DNA of 14,293 nucleotides, taken from the NCBI GenBank assembly GCA_021734005.1, contig JAIPJV010000019.1, positions 1 to 14,293 on the forward strand. The letters run 5' to 3'. A program made the translations under genes and the position numbers. Shown here piece after piece: positions 1 to 7,505 of the stretch (positions are counted from its first letter, which is position 1; each line of letters begins with the position of its first letter). This DNA is from Fidelibacterota bacterium (GTDB taxonomy: Bacteria; Fidelibacterota; UBA2242; JAFGTP01). The notes under the pieces were generated by a model. That model did no database searches. It saw only the letters and a list, made by a program, of their open reading frames with translations, and was not told where the DNA came from.

Positions 1-42
1 CTAAAATTAGTTTTTATCATGGATTTAATAAAGAATTTTTTC

Positions 43-72
43 TTGTAGATTCAACAATCTTTTTATTATATT
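43..72 (+). promoter_or_regulatory. possible sigma70-type promoter of glnA
   Basis: TTGTAG (43-48) is followed after 18 bases by TATATT (67-72), a fair -35/-10 pair in the leader of glutamine synthetase. If it is real, transcription would start near 79, inside the inverted repeat at 71-100, which would then act as a DNA operator more than as an RNA hairpin. The surrounding DNA is very AT-rich, so a match this good can arise by chance. I see no sigma54-type GG-N10-GC element in the 116 bases before the gene. Confidence 0.25.
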
Positions 73-100
73 CTAAACGCTCAAACGAGAGGGTTTAGAA
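71..100 (+). promoter_or_regulatory. 12-bp inverted repeat directly upstream of glnA ribosome binding site
   Basis: The arms TTCTAAACGCTC (71-82) and GAGGGTTTAGAA (89-100) pair over 12 positions with a single G-G mismatch, around a 6-base loop AAACGA. The right arm ends one base before the Shine-Dalgarno run AGAGAGG (101-107). No T tract follows, so it is not a terminator. It could be an operator for a dimeric regulator over the start of transcription, or a leader hairpin that affects ribosome access. The position suggests control of glutamine synthetase expression; the factor is unknown. Confidence 0.5.
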
Positions 101-116
101 AGAGAGGTATATTTTT

Positions 117-1547
117 ATGTTTGAAAATGTTGAAGAAGCGGAAAGATTTATTAAGAAAGAGGATGTAGATTTCATTGATCTGAAATTTGTTGATCTGATT
201 GGTGGTTTGCATCATTTGACAGTGCCAGCAAATCGTATTGACAGAAAGTTTTGTGAAAATGGAGTAGGATTTGACAGTTCCTCAGTGCCCGGATTTAAAA
301 GTGTTGAAGCCGGAGATATGGTTTTACTGCCTGATCTAGAAACTGGTTTTATGGATCCCTTTTATGATGATAAAACATTAAGCTTTTTATGCAAAATCCA
401 TGATGCGAACGATCGGGAGCCTTATATTCGCTGCCCCCGCAATATTGCTTTAAAAGCTGAAAAGTATATGCAATCTACAGGAATTGCAGACCAGAGTAAG
501 TGGGGACCGGAACTGGAGTATTATCTATTTGATGAAGCCGATTTTTCCCAGAAACCTTTACTGTCTTTTTATAGGATCAATACTGATCAGGTTTCTGATG
601 GAATTTGTGATGAAAAAAGCACCGGCTATAAATTAAATGGAACCAGTGGGTATCATGCTAATCCTCCTCATGATACACTCGCCGACATTCGCAATGAAAC
701 TGCAAAAATTATGGAGAAGTGCAATATTCCGGTAAAATACCATCACCATGAAGTCGGCATTTATGGACAGGTTGAGATTGAAATTGAATTTGGCAACCCT
801 GTTGAGATGGGTGATGCAGTTATCTTGGGTAAATATATTGCGAAAATGGTTGCCAGGCGGCATGGGAAAACTGCCACATTCATGCCCAAACCAATCTATG
901 GTCAGGCTGGTACAGGGATGCATTTTCATCAGCATCTTTTCAAAGATGGCGAACCACTTTTTTATGACGAAAATGGCTATGCAGGCCTCAGTGATCTGGC
1001 TCTTTCCTATACGGCAGGTCTTCTTAAATTCGCTCCTGAAATATCAGCATTGACCAATCCTTCTATTAATTCTTTCAAACGACTTGTACCGGGATACGAA
1101 GCGCCTGTATCTCTATTCTTTGGTCTAGCTAATAGAAGCTCAGCAGTCCGTATTCCCAAATATGCAAATCAAGCTGATACAAAGCGAATCGAGTTTCGGC
1201 CTCCTGATGGGACTTGCAATCCCTATCTGGCAATTTCTGCCATGCTGTTATCCGGTCTCAAAGGTATCGAAAAGGAATTGGATATTGAGGAAGAAGGTTT
1301 TGGACCTTATGATCAGAATCTATTTGCAGAAGAAAATAAAGATATTCTGGAAAGTATCCAGTCTTTGCCCGAATCACTTAGCAAGGCACTTGCAAAATTG
1401 GGAAAAAAGAATTATTTTCTTACCGAGAATAATGTCTTTACTAAGGACATTATTAAGACCTGGATAAAATATAAGAGGGAAAATGAAATAGAGCCTATGA
1501 AAAATTATCCCACTCCCTACGAATTTAAACTATATTATAATTCTTAA
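117..1547 (+). CDS. glnA: type I glutamine synthetase
   Basis: This enzyme makes glutamine from glutamate, ammonia and ATP in the cytoplasm, the main entry of ammonium into metabolism. The 476-residue length is normal for the dodecameric GSI class. GSI landmarks are in order: the GFDSSSVPGF loop at 51-60 with the catalytic Asp53 equivalent, GPELEYYLFD at 130-139, HHHEV at 209-213, GTGMHFHQH at 265-273, NSFKRLVPGYEAPV at 318-331 with the flap Glu, RIEFRPPDGTCNPYLA at 357-372, and a C-terminus ending in EFKLYYNS. The stretch at about 140-178 is as long as the insertion of the beta class, which is controlled by adenylylation. The modified-Tyr motif (NLY in enterobacteria) reads NLF here with Phe403, so that site cannot be adenylylated. 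In the metal/ammonia-site loop the usual Asn-Gly is Ala264-Gly265. The start has AGAGAGG nine bases upstream. A terminator follows the gene, and downstream lie a peptidase and a GltS-like permease. Confidence 0.96.
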   Translation: MFENVEEAERFIKKEDVDFIDLKFVDLIGGLHHLTVPANRIDRKFCENGVGFDSSSVPGFKSVEAGDMVLLPDLETGFMDPFYDDKTLSFLCKIHDANDREPYIRCPRNIALKAEKYMQSTGIADQSKWGPELEYYLFDEADFSQKPLLSFYRINTDQVSDGICDEKSTGYKLNGTSGYHANPPHDTLADIRNETAKIMEKCNIPVKYHHHEVGIYGQVEIEIEFGNPVEMGDAVILGKYIAKMVARRHGKTATFMPKPIYGQAGTGMHFHQHLFKDGEPLFYDENGYAGLSDLALSYTAGLLKFAPEISALTNPSINSFKRLVPGYEAPVSLFFGLANRSSAVRIPKYANQADTKRIEFRPPDGTCNPYLAISAMLLSGLKGIEKELDIEEEGFGPYDQNLFAEENKDILESIQSLPESLSKALAKLGKKNYFLTENNVFTKDIIKTWIKYKRENEIEPMKNYPTPYEFKLYYNS

Positions 1548-1560
1548 GTTTTGGAGGAGG

Positions 1561-1605
1561 AAAAGCACTGAGTGGTTTTTACCCTCAGTGCTTTTAATTT
1601 TTAAT
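1561..1605 (+). terminator. rho-independent terminator after glnA
   Basis: AAAAGCACTGAG (1561-1572) and CTCAGTGCTTTT (1584-1595) form a perfect 12-bp stem, with GGT/ACC extending it inward past one bulged base. The T-rich run AATTTTTAA follows. The flanking A and T runs make it able to work in both directions. It ends only about 20 bases before the pepF start codon, leaving almost no room for a separate pepF promoter downstream of it. Confidence 0.85.
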
Positions 1606-1624
1606 CAAAAGAAGAGAGGGTAAA

Positions 1625-3505
1625 ATGAAAAAATCGATTGGAGTTTTGATGATGGTAAGTTTATTAGTTTTTAGCAGTTTCCTTTCTGAGGTGACAGCTG
1701 GAAATAAAAGATCAGAAATCGAGGAAGAGTACACCTGGAATTTAAAAGACGTATATGAAACAGACGCGGCCTGGCAGGAAGCTTTTGACCATGTTTCGAA
1801 TCGGATTAAAGAACTAAAAAAGTATAAAGGCCAACTTGATAAATCCGCTGGAACACTCCTGGAATGCCTGGAATTGCAAAGTGAATTGTCCAAAGAATAT
1901 AGTCGGCTGGCTTCTTATGCGAGTATGAAATACGACCAGGATACCAGAGTTTCCAAATATCAGGCTATGAAACAGAAAATTTCACAACTTGGGACTGATT
2001 TCTCTACAATTACTTCCTATATTGATCCGGAAATTTTAAAAATTAGTAAGAAAAAGATTGACAAGTTTCTGGAAAAAGAAGATGACCTGCAAAAATTCTC
2101 ATTCTACTTGAAAAATCTTGTCCGGCAGAAAGAACATTATCGAAATGCTGAAGAAGAGGAAATCATAGCCAATGCCAGTATGATGTCAGGTGGACCTTCT
2201 TCTGTCCATGGCATCTTTACCAACGCTGATTTCCCTTATCCGACTATCGAATTGCATGATGGTGAAGAAGCCTATCTTGACGCCGCTGGTTATTCCCGCT
2301 ATCGTGATGTTCCCCATCGTGGTGACAGAAAAGAGGTCTTCAAGTCCTTTTTCGGTAGTTTAAATGGTTATCGCCGCACACTGGGAACTCTTTTGAATTC
2401 TCAGATAAAAAAGGATTATTTTTATACTAAAGTCAGAAATTATGACAGTTGCCTGGAACGAGCTCTCGATGCCAATAATATTCCAACCGAGGTTTATCAT
2501 AAATTGATCGAAAACGTTCATGACAATCTGGATACTTTTCACAGATATCTGGAATTGCGTCGAGAATTGATGGGGCTGGATACACTCAAATATTATGACC
2601 TGTATGCTCCAATAACTGAAAAATTGGATGTGAGTTATGAATACGAAGAAGCTCAGGATATGATCCTTGATGCGCTGGGGCCTCTGGGCGGAAAATATAA
2701 ATCCAGAGTTAAAAATGCCTTTGAAGATCGCTGGATCGATGTTTATCCTTCCAAAGGAAAACGCTCAGGCGCCTATTCAAACGGAAGCATCTATGATGTT
2801 CATCCTTACATTTTATTAAATTACAACAAAGCCTATGGCGATGTAAGCACGATCATACACGAACTGGGCCATGCTATGCATAGCTACTATTCCAATGAAA
2901 ATCAGTCCTATCCAACTTCTGACTATGCTATCTTTGTTGCTGAAGTAGCTTCTACTATGAATGAAATTCTGCTTTTTCACCACTACTATGAATCACTGGA
3001 AGATGATCAGAAAAAACTCTCTACTCTGGTTAATTATCTGGAAGGTATCCGCCAGACTGTATTCCGCCAGACTCAATTCGCAGAATTTGAACTCCGCATT
3101 CATGAAATGGTAGAAAATGGTGTTCCTCTGACCGGCGATAAACTCAATGAAACTTATGAAGAAATTGTGAAAAAATATTACGGTCATGATAAAAATGTCT
3201 GCCGTATTCCCGATTATATCAAAGCAGAATGGGCTTATATCCCGCATTTTTATTATAATTTCTATGTTTACCAGTACTCCACATCTTACACTGCTGCAAC
3301 GGCTTTGTCCAAAAAAGTAATGGCTGGAGACAAAGAAGCCGTTGATAAATACATTAAATTTATCTCTGCTGGCGGTTCCGACTATCCAATCAACATTCTC
3401 CAGACTGCCGGTGCTGATTTGACCAAATCAGAACCCTTTGAACTCACCATGCAGGAGATGAACTGGACAATGGATCAAATTGAAAAGATCCGTAAATCAC
3501 AATGA
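1625..3505 (+). CDS. pepF: secreted oligoendopeptidase F (M3B metallopeptidase)
   Basis: This zinc endopeptidase cuts short peptides rather than folded proteins. The protein is 626 residues; the family is usually about 600. The zinc motif HELGHAMH begins at His412 (ligands His412 and His416, catalytic Glu413), and the third ligand is Glu440 in FVAEVAST. The substrate-side Tyr-rich segment HFYYNFYVYQYSTSY (near 540-555) and the C-terminal GGSDYPINILQTAGAD block are typical of PepF. The N-terminus MKKSIGVLMMVSLLVFSSFL followed by SEVTA is a clear Sec signal peptide, with likely cleavage after the Ala of VTA. That is unusual, because classic PepF is cytoplasmic; here the enzyme is probably periplasmic or secreted. 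The start is supported by GAGAGGG four bases upstream. Terminators lie on both sides. Its context between glutamine synthetase and a glutamate-type permease fits a role in peptide or amino-acid nitrogen use, which is inference. Confidence 0.95.
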   Translation: MKKSIGVLMMVSLLVFSSFLSEVTAGNKRSEIEEEYTWNLKDVYETDAAWQEAFDHVSNRIKELKKYKGQLDKSAGTLLECLELQSELSKEYSRLASYASMKYDQDTRVSKYQAMKQKISQLGTDFSTITSYIDPEILKISKKKIDKFLEKEDDLQKFSFYLKNLVRQKEHYRNAEEEEIIANASMMSGGPSSVHGIFTNADFPYPTIELHDGEEAYLDAAGYSRYRDVPHRGDRKEVFKSFFGSLNGYRRTLGTLLNSQIKKDYFYTKVRNYDSCLERALDANNIPTEVYHKLIENVHDNLDTFHRYLELRRELMGLDTLKYYDLYAPITEKLDVSYEYEEAQDMILDALGPLGGKYKSRVKNAFEDRWIDVYPSKGKRSGAYSNGSIYDVHPYILLNYNKAYGDVSTIIHELGHAMHSYYSNENQSYPTSDYAIFVAEVASTMNEILLFHHYYESLEDDQKKLSTLVNYLEGIRQTVFRQTQFAEFELRIHEMVENGVPLTGDKLNETYEEIVKKYYGHDKNVCRIPDYIKAEWAYIPHFYYNFYVYQYSTSYTAATALSKKVMAGDKEAVDKYIKFISAGGSDYPINILQTAGADLTKSEPFELTMQEMNWTMDQIEKIRKSQ

Positions 3506-3528
3506 TATGAAATAAATCATTAATTTTT

Positions 3529-3570
3529 GCAGGCGGATCATTCTGAAGTGGTCCGCCTGTGCTATTTTTT
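3529..3570 (+). terminator. rho-independent terminator between pepF and gltS-like gene
   Basis: CAGGCGGA (3530-3537) pairs perfectly with TCCGCCTG (3552-3559). TCA/TGG extends the stem by three more pairs (one G-T) around the loop TTCTGAAG. A T run (3565-3570) follows. The T run directly touches the GAGG ribosome binding site of the next gene, so the hairpin is within the leader of that gene and could act as an attenuator as well as the pepF terminator. Confidence 0.85.
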
Positions 3571-3581
3571 GAGGATAAAAG

Positions 3582-5000
3582 ATGAATTTTCCATGGGATT
3601 TTTTTATTGATATCGGTATAATTTCTATCGCTCTTTTACTGGCTACCTGGATTCGAGTACGGGTTCGATTCTTCCAGAAATATCTGATTCCTAATGCTCT
3701 AACAGCCGGATTTTTACTGCTCATTTTTTATAATCTTTTTGCAAAATATTTTGGGGTTAATTCCGACGGCCTGGGGACTCTGGTCTATCATCTTTTAAGT
3801 TTGTCCTTTATTTCTATGACCTTACGCAAAGCACCGCAGCCCCGCAAAAAGGGCGACCTCAGTATCTTTTCCACTTCCTTATCCATAATTTTTCAATATG
3901 GTTTGCAGGCGACGCTGGGCTTAGGTTTAACTTTTATTTTCATTAATACTATTTTTCCTGATCTATTTCCTTCCATGGGATTTTTTATTCCTCTAGGATT
4001 TGCTCTCGGACCGGGACAGGCTTATGCAATTGGTCAGGGCTGGGAGGAAATGGGTTTTACCGGGGCTGGAAGTGTAGGCCTTACTTTTGCCGCTCTGGGA
4101 TTTCTATTTGCCTGTTTTGGCGGAGTCTGGCTGATTAATTATGGCATTCGAAAAAATTGGATTACAGAGGAAAAGCTTGAGAAAATCAGAAGTAAAGGCA
4201 TCCGCTCTGGAATATATGATAAAGATAGTGAGAAACCAGCCGGCTCCAAACTAACTACCGAAACCGAAGCAATTGATTCCCTCAGTTTTAATGCAGCCAT
4301 GGTCTTTGTTGTCTATCTGATCAGTTTTTTATTATTAAAAGGAATGACTTATCTGCTATCTTTTGCCGGAGATCTAGGACATGATCTGGCTGTCAATCTA
4401 TGGGGTATAAGTTTCGTATTTGCGGCTCTTACAGCGCTTATCTTTAAAAAGATCTTGCAGACTTTTGATATTCAGCATAGCCTTGATAATGGATGTCTGA
4501 CCCGTATTGCAGGAATTTCAGTTGATGTGATGGTAGCCGGTGCAATCGGAGCGATTTCGATTGTCATAGTTGCTCAATATTGGCTGCCAATTCTGGTGAT
4601 GGCTGTTGCCGGGGGACTGATTGTCATTTTAACTGTGCCCTGGTTTTGCTCAAGAATTTTTACGGATCATCGCTTTGATCGGACTTTGATAATTTATGGC
4701 GCCTGCACTGGAACTATGCCAACTGGTTTGGCACTGTTGCGGGTTATTGATCCTGATTTTGAAACGCCGGTAGCTTCTGACTATATGTTTTCCACAGCAA
4801 TAACTTTCGCCCTCTGTATTCCATTTATTCTGGCTATTAATTTGCCGGCTTATAGCTATACAACGGGTAATCCCCTCTATTTTTGGCTGGGATTTGGAGT
4901 CGCAGTGGGCTATACTATTTTCACTTTGATTGCTTTTGTTTTAATTGCCAGAAAAAGAGCCTTCAAATCGCCGCGTAAGCGCTGGTTGCAAAGCGACTGA
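3582..5000 (+). CDS. GltS-family sodium/glutamate symporter-like permease
   Basis: This is an inner-membrane protein of 472 residues with roughly ten to twelve hydrophobic segments. The overall pattern resembles the sodium:glutamate symporter (ESS/GltS) family. Near the N-terminus KYLIPNALTAGFL (33-45) matches the KYxIPxxxxGG region of GltS. Two Gly/Thr-rich motifs, GFALGPGQAYAIGQGWEE at 139-156 and GACTGTMPTGLALLRV at 373-388, sit where GltS has its two pore-lining re-entrant motifs, and each is followed by a charged, hydrophilic stretch and another helix. A cytoplasmic-type linker rich in Lys, Glu and Ser lies at about 188-232. The similarity is by motif and layout, not close identity, so the substrate (glutamate or another organic anion or amino acid) is uncertain. 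GAGG seven bases upstream supports the start. No hairpin terminator follows; the gene runs into a microsatellite and then a convergent gene. Confidence 0.7.
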   Translation: MNFPWDFFIDIGIISIALLLATWIRVRVRFFQKYLIPNALTAGFLLLIFYNLFAKYFGVNSDGLGTLVYHLLSLSFISMTLRKAPQPRKKGDLSIFSTSLSIIFQYGLQATLGLGLTFIFINTIFPDLFPSMGFFIPLGFALGPGQAYAIGQGWEEMGFTGAGSVGLTFAALGFLFACFGGVWLINYGIRKNWITEEKLEKIRSKGIRSGIYDKDSEKPAGSKLTTETEAIDSLSFNAAMVFVVYLISFLLLKGMTYLLSFAGDLGHDLAVNLWGISFVFAALTALIFKKILQTFDIQHSLDNGCLTRIAGISVDVMVAGAIGAISIVIVAQYWLPILVMAVAGGLIVILTVPWFCSRIFTDHRFDRTLIIYGACTGTMPTGLALLRVIDPDFETPVASDYMFSTAITFALCIPFILAINLPAYSYTTGNPLYFWLGFGVAVGYTIFTLIAFVLIARKRAFKSPRKRWLQSD

Positions 5001-5060
5001 AATCATCCACCCATCCATTCATCCACCAATCCAATCATCCACCCATCCATTCCATCCACT
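5001..5060. repeat. ATCC/GGAT-type microsatellite with a 20-base direct repeat
   Basis: The whole gap between two convergent stop codons is made of CATCC/CACC/AATCC units. AATCATCCACCCATCCATTC occurs exactly twice, at 5001-5020 and 5033-5052. On the - strand this is a string of about twelve GG or GGG runs separated by one to five bases. No hairpin terminator is visible here for either the permease or the DUF1080 gene. The tract may be a slippage-prone spacer, or it may influence termination through G-rich structure on one strand. Confidence 0.85.
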
Positions 5061-5064
5061 CTAC

Positions 5065-5781
5065 TCATAATTTTTTAATTTTAATATTCCTAAACCAGAC
5101 TTTGTTACCATGATCCTGGAGGCCAATATAGCCTGTTTTGAATTTTCCATAATCAGGATAATCTTTCCATTTTCCCTCAGATTTTCTATTTTTCCAGTCC
5201 TGACTCCAGGCTTCAAATTCAACAATTTTATTACCATTCAACCAGTGTTCAACATGCCCATTATCAAAAACAATTTTTGTCGAATTCCACTCACCCTGAG
5301 CTTTCAACTTTTTCTGATCATTAGCAGCATACATGGCATAATCGGCTCCAGCTTTTTGCCAGTCCTTGAGCGGCTGGTGAAATCCGGCATCGTCAATAAC
5401 CTGATATTCGGGGCCGGTGAAATAGGGGGCTGTGTACTTTTTATCTTCTTTGACATGGTAAAAAATTCCACTATTCCCGCCTTCAGAAATTTTCCAGTCC
5501 AGTTTTAAAATAAAATTATCATACTCTTTATCAGTGATAATATCGCCGCCAATATCACCGCCCAGACCTTTACAATGAAGGGTGCTATCTTTGGCCAGCC
5601 AGCCTTCGCCAACATTTTCTTCGAGATAGCCATGCCAGCCCTGAGTAGAATTGCCATCAAAAAGCAATTGCCAGCCTTCATCAATTTCTTTTTGGGTTAA
5701 TGTATTAGGCCGGGAAGTTTGGCTTTGACAGCTGAGCAAAACAAGCAAGACAGATATTATTATTGGTAATGTTTTTCGCAT
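5065..5781 (-). CDS. DUF1080 (3-keto-disaccharide hydrolase family) lipoprotein
   Basis: This is a 238-residue exported protein of the PF06439 family, a concanavalin-like beta-sandwich fold. Characterised relatives in Bacteroides hydrolyse 3-keto-disaccharides. The N-terminus MRKTLPIIISVLLVLLSC is a lipoprotein signal with lipid-bearing Cys18. Family landmarks are GWQLLFDGNSTQGW near 36-50, GGNSGIFYHV near 100-110, GPEYQVIDD, WNSTKIVFDNGHVEHWLNG and the closing GYIGLQDHGNKVWFRNIKI. I place the start at 5781 because GAGGA lies a normal distance before it; the in-frame ATG codons at 5793 and 5787 have no usable ribosome binding site. Its start is 18 bases after the stop of the upstream dehydrogenase, so the two form an operon. 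The dehydrogenase probably makes the 3-keto product that this protein would cleave. The exact sugar is unknown. Confidence 0.88.
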   Translation of the reverse strand: MRKTLPIIISVLLVLLSCQSQTSRPNTLTQKEIDEGWQLLFDGNSTQGWHGYLEENVGEGWLAKDSTLHCKGLGGDIGGDIITDKEYDNFILKLDWKISEGGNSGIFYHVKEDKKYTAPYFTGPEYQVIDDAGFHQPLKDWQKAGADYAMYAANDQKKLKAQGEWNSTKIVFDNGHVEHWLNGNKIVEFEAWSQDWKNRKSEGKWKDYPDYGKFKTGYIGLQDHGNKVWFRNIKIKKL

Positions 5782-5799
5782 TTGCATCCTCATTTGATT

Positions 5800-7161
5800 T
5801 TAATTCTTAATTTCCATTTTTTTAGGATCCCATTGAATCACTTTTTTCTTGTAATAGGATTCATGACAGGCCAAAGCAGGAGCTGCTGCTCGATAACCAA
5901 ACACAGCATCTTCAACAACATCCTTGCCATTTCGAATGGCATCAAAAAAGTAATCAAAGTGATCATAATGGCAGCCTTTATAACCTTTTTGCGCAGCATA
6001 TACTATAGTTTCTGGTCCCAAGATCTTTTTGCGTTTTTCTGGTTGTTCGTGAATCTTAGCCGGATCCATGTAGGGATCAATTCCGTCCAGGATTTTATTT
6101 CGACCATAAACAACCTGATTGGGACGAATCTCCATAAAACCTTCGCTTCCGACCATCCGCATTACATAATAGCCACTGCCTTTGGTTCCATCAACAAAAT
6201 TACAGCGCAGCGACAGGTTAAATCCTGGATGGGAATCAACATTCGGGTAGTCAAAAGTTCCAATCAAGACATCAGGAACCTCCCGTCCGTCATTCCAAAA
6301 ACGAATTCCACCAGTGGAATAGATCTGATTGGGGCCCAGGGAATCTGTTATGAAATGGATTCCTGATATAATATGGACGAAAAGATCACCATTCATCCCG
6401 GTTCCATAGTCTTTGTATTTACGCCAGCGAAAAAATCGTTCGGGATCAAAATCATAATATTTGGTGTTTTTCAAATATGTATCCCAGTCAATTGTCTCCT
6501 CAGAAGCATCTTTGGGAATGGGATAATTCCAGGCGCCTTTTGCTGATCTACGGGCCCAAACTCCTTCAGCATAATTCAATTTTCCTATAGCACCATCTTT
6601 CAAAAGCTGTTTGGCTTTTTCATAACCCAGTGACGATAAAAGTTGACTACCGACTACAAAGACTTTTCCCGATTTTTTCTGGGCTTTAATAATCTCCGGA
6701 CCTTCCTCAATGGAATGCACCATCGGCTTTTCACAATAAACATGTTTGTCATTTTTAAGAGCATCCACACTGATCTGCTTGTGCCAGTGATCCTGAGTGG
6801 CTACAATGACAACATCCACATCATCTCTATCAATAATTTTTCTATAATCTCTGGTAGTAAAAATATCATTACCAAAAGTCTCCTTTGCTGCTTTCAAACG
6901 TCCGTCATAAAGATCACTGACTGCAACAACTTCTGTATTTGGGTGCTGAAGAGCTGTTTTTAGGTCGGCTCGTCCCATTCCACCAGCACCAATAAGAGCC
7001 AGTTGAAGAGTTTCATTGGGACTCTTTTTGGATTTTCTTTTTTGTAATGGAATACTGGAATCGCTTTTTTTACCCGTTAATACTGCTGGTGTACTGGCCA
7101 GGGCTGCTCCACTCAGTCCTAAATTTTTCAAAAAATATCTGCGTGATTTTTCTTTTCCCAC
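5800..7161 (-). CDS. Tat-exported Gfo/Idh/MocA family NAD(P)-dependent oxidoreductase
   Basis: This 453-residue sugar dehydrogenase-type protein begins with a twin-arginine signal, SRRYFLK at 6-12, then the hydrophobic stretch GLSGAALASTPAVL. It is therefore exported folded, most likely with its cofactor bound. The Rossmann motif GAGGMG is at 58-63, ATQDHWH at 121-127 and the cofactor-linked EKP at 144-146. The substrate domain carries NGDLFVHIISGIHF (257-270) with Asp259, His263 and His269 as likely active-site residues. Such proteins oxidise or reduce a sugar hydroxyl, often at C3. The start codon is GTG, with GGGAGG five bases upstream, and a sigma70-type promoter lies 40-70 bases upstream. 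It is the first gene of an operon with a DUF1080 lipoprotein, a pairing known from Bacteroides 3-keto-sugar pathways. Assigning that pathway here is inference. Confidence 0.9.
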   Translation of the reverse strand: MGKEKSRRYFLKNLGLSGAALASTPAVLTGKKSDSSIPLQKRKSKKSPNETLQLALIGAGGMGRADLKTALQHPNTEVVAVSDLYDGRLKAAKETFGNDIFTTRDYRKIIDRDDVDVVIVATQDHWHKQISVDALKNDKHVYCEKPMVHSIEEGPEIIKAQKKSGKVFVVGSQLLSSLGYEKAKQLLKDGAIGKLNYAEGVWARRSAKGAWNYPIPKDASEETIDWDTYLKNTKYYDFDPERFFRWRKYKDYGTGMNGDLFVHIISGIHFITDSLGPNQIYSTGGIRFWNDGREVPDVLIGTFDYPNVDSHPGFNLSLRCNFVDGTKGSGYYVMRMVGSEGFMEIRPNQVVYGRNKILDGIDPYMDPAKIHEQPEKRKKILGPETIVYAAQKGYKGCHYDHFDYFFDAIRNGKDVVEDAVFGYRAAAPALACHESYYKKKVIQWDPKKMEIKN

Positions 7162-7505
7162 TTTATCCTCCCTTAATGATTAAAACAATTAAATCAATAT
7201 AAATATAATAGAAATTGGATGCTGTCGCAAGAAAAATTAACGATTAAATAATAAATATTCAGAAAAGGAGGCTAGTTTTAAAAATTTGTAAAAAAAAGTA
7301 GGAGCGAGTATTAGAATATTAACTCTACAGTATTTTTAGCCAGAATCAATAAAATTTTTCAGTTAAAAACAATCAATCCATTCAGTCATCTTACCCTGCT
7401 ACCTGGCGTTTAAGAACTTCTTGCATGTCAAAAATAATTTTCCTACCTTAGCGCTATAATTAAGTACAATTTAATCTTTTATTTTCAAACAATTAGGATT
7501 GGATT
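7162..7505. other. 344-base divergent intergenic region
   Basis: This AT-rich spacer separates the - strand oxidoreductase operon from the + strand kinase gene. It holds the oxidoreductase promoter at 7202-7230. For the kinase, TATAAT at 7455-7460 is a perfect -10, but no matching -35 lies 16-18 bases upstream (the sequence there is AAATAA), so that promoter is uncertain or activator-dependent. AGGA at 7495-7498 is the kinase ribosome binding site. An AAGGAGG run near 7264-7270 has no start codon at a useful distance. I find no RNA gene or small ORF that I would support here. Confidence 0.6.
7202..7230 (-). promoter_or_regulatory. sigma70-type promoter of the oxidoreductase/DUF1080 operon
   Basis: On the - strand, TTGCGA (7230-7225) and TATATT (7207-7202) are separated by the ideal 17 bases. 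They match four and five of the six consensus positions. Transcription would start near 7195, giving a leader of about 35 bases that ends in the strong GGGAGG site. The promoter is predicted from sequence only. Confidence 0.55.

Noticed and set aside
5782..5793. Upstream in-frame ATG codons of the DUF1080 gene at 5793 and 5787
   Set aside because: The GAGGA site overlaps or touches them and is correctly spaced only for the ATG at 5781, which also gives a standard lipoprotein leader.
5782..6366. A 194-codon frame on the + strand, and others opposite the phosphoesterase (12439-12945) and the DUF1080 gene (5110-5508)
   Set aside because: All lie entirely or almost entirely antisense to well-supported genes, have no recognisable domains and lack good starts.
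7264..7270. AAGGAGG, a perfect Shine-Dalgarno in the divergent spacer
   Set aside because: No ATG or GTG lies at a useful distance; the only TTG is followed at once by a stop.
7401..7426. TGGC and TTGC upstream of the kinase, like a sigma54 promoter
   Set aside because: The GG and GC elements are 16 bases apart instead of 10.
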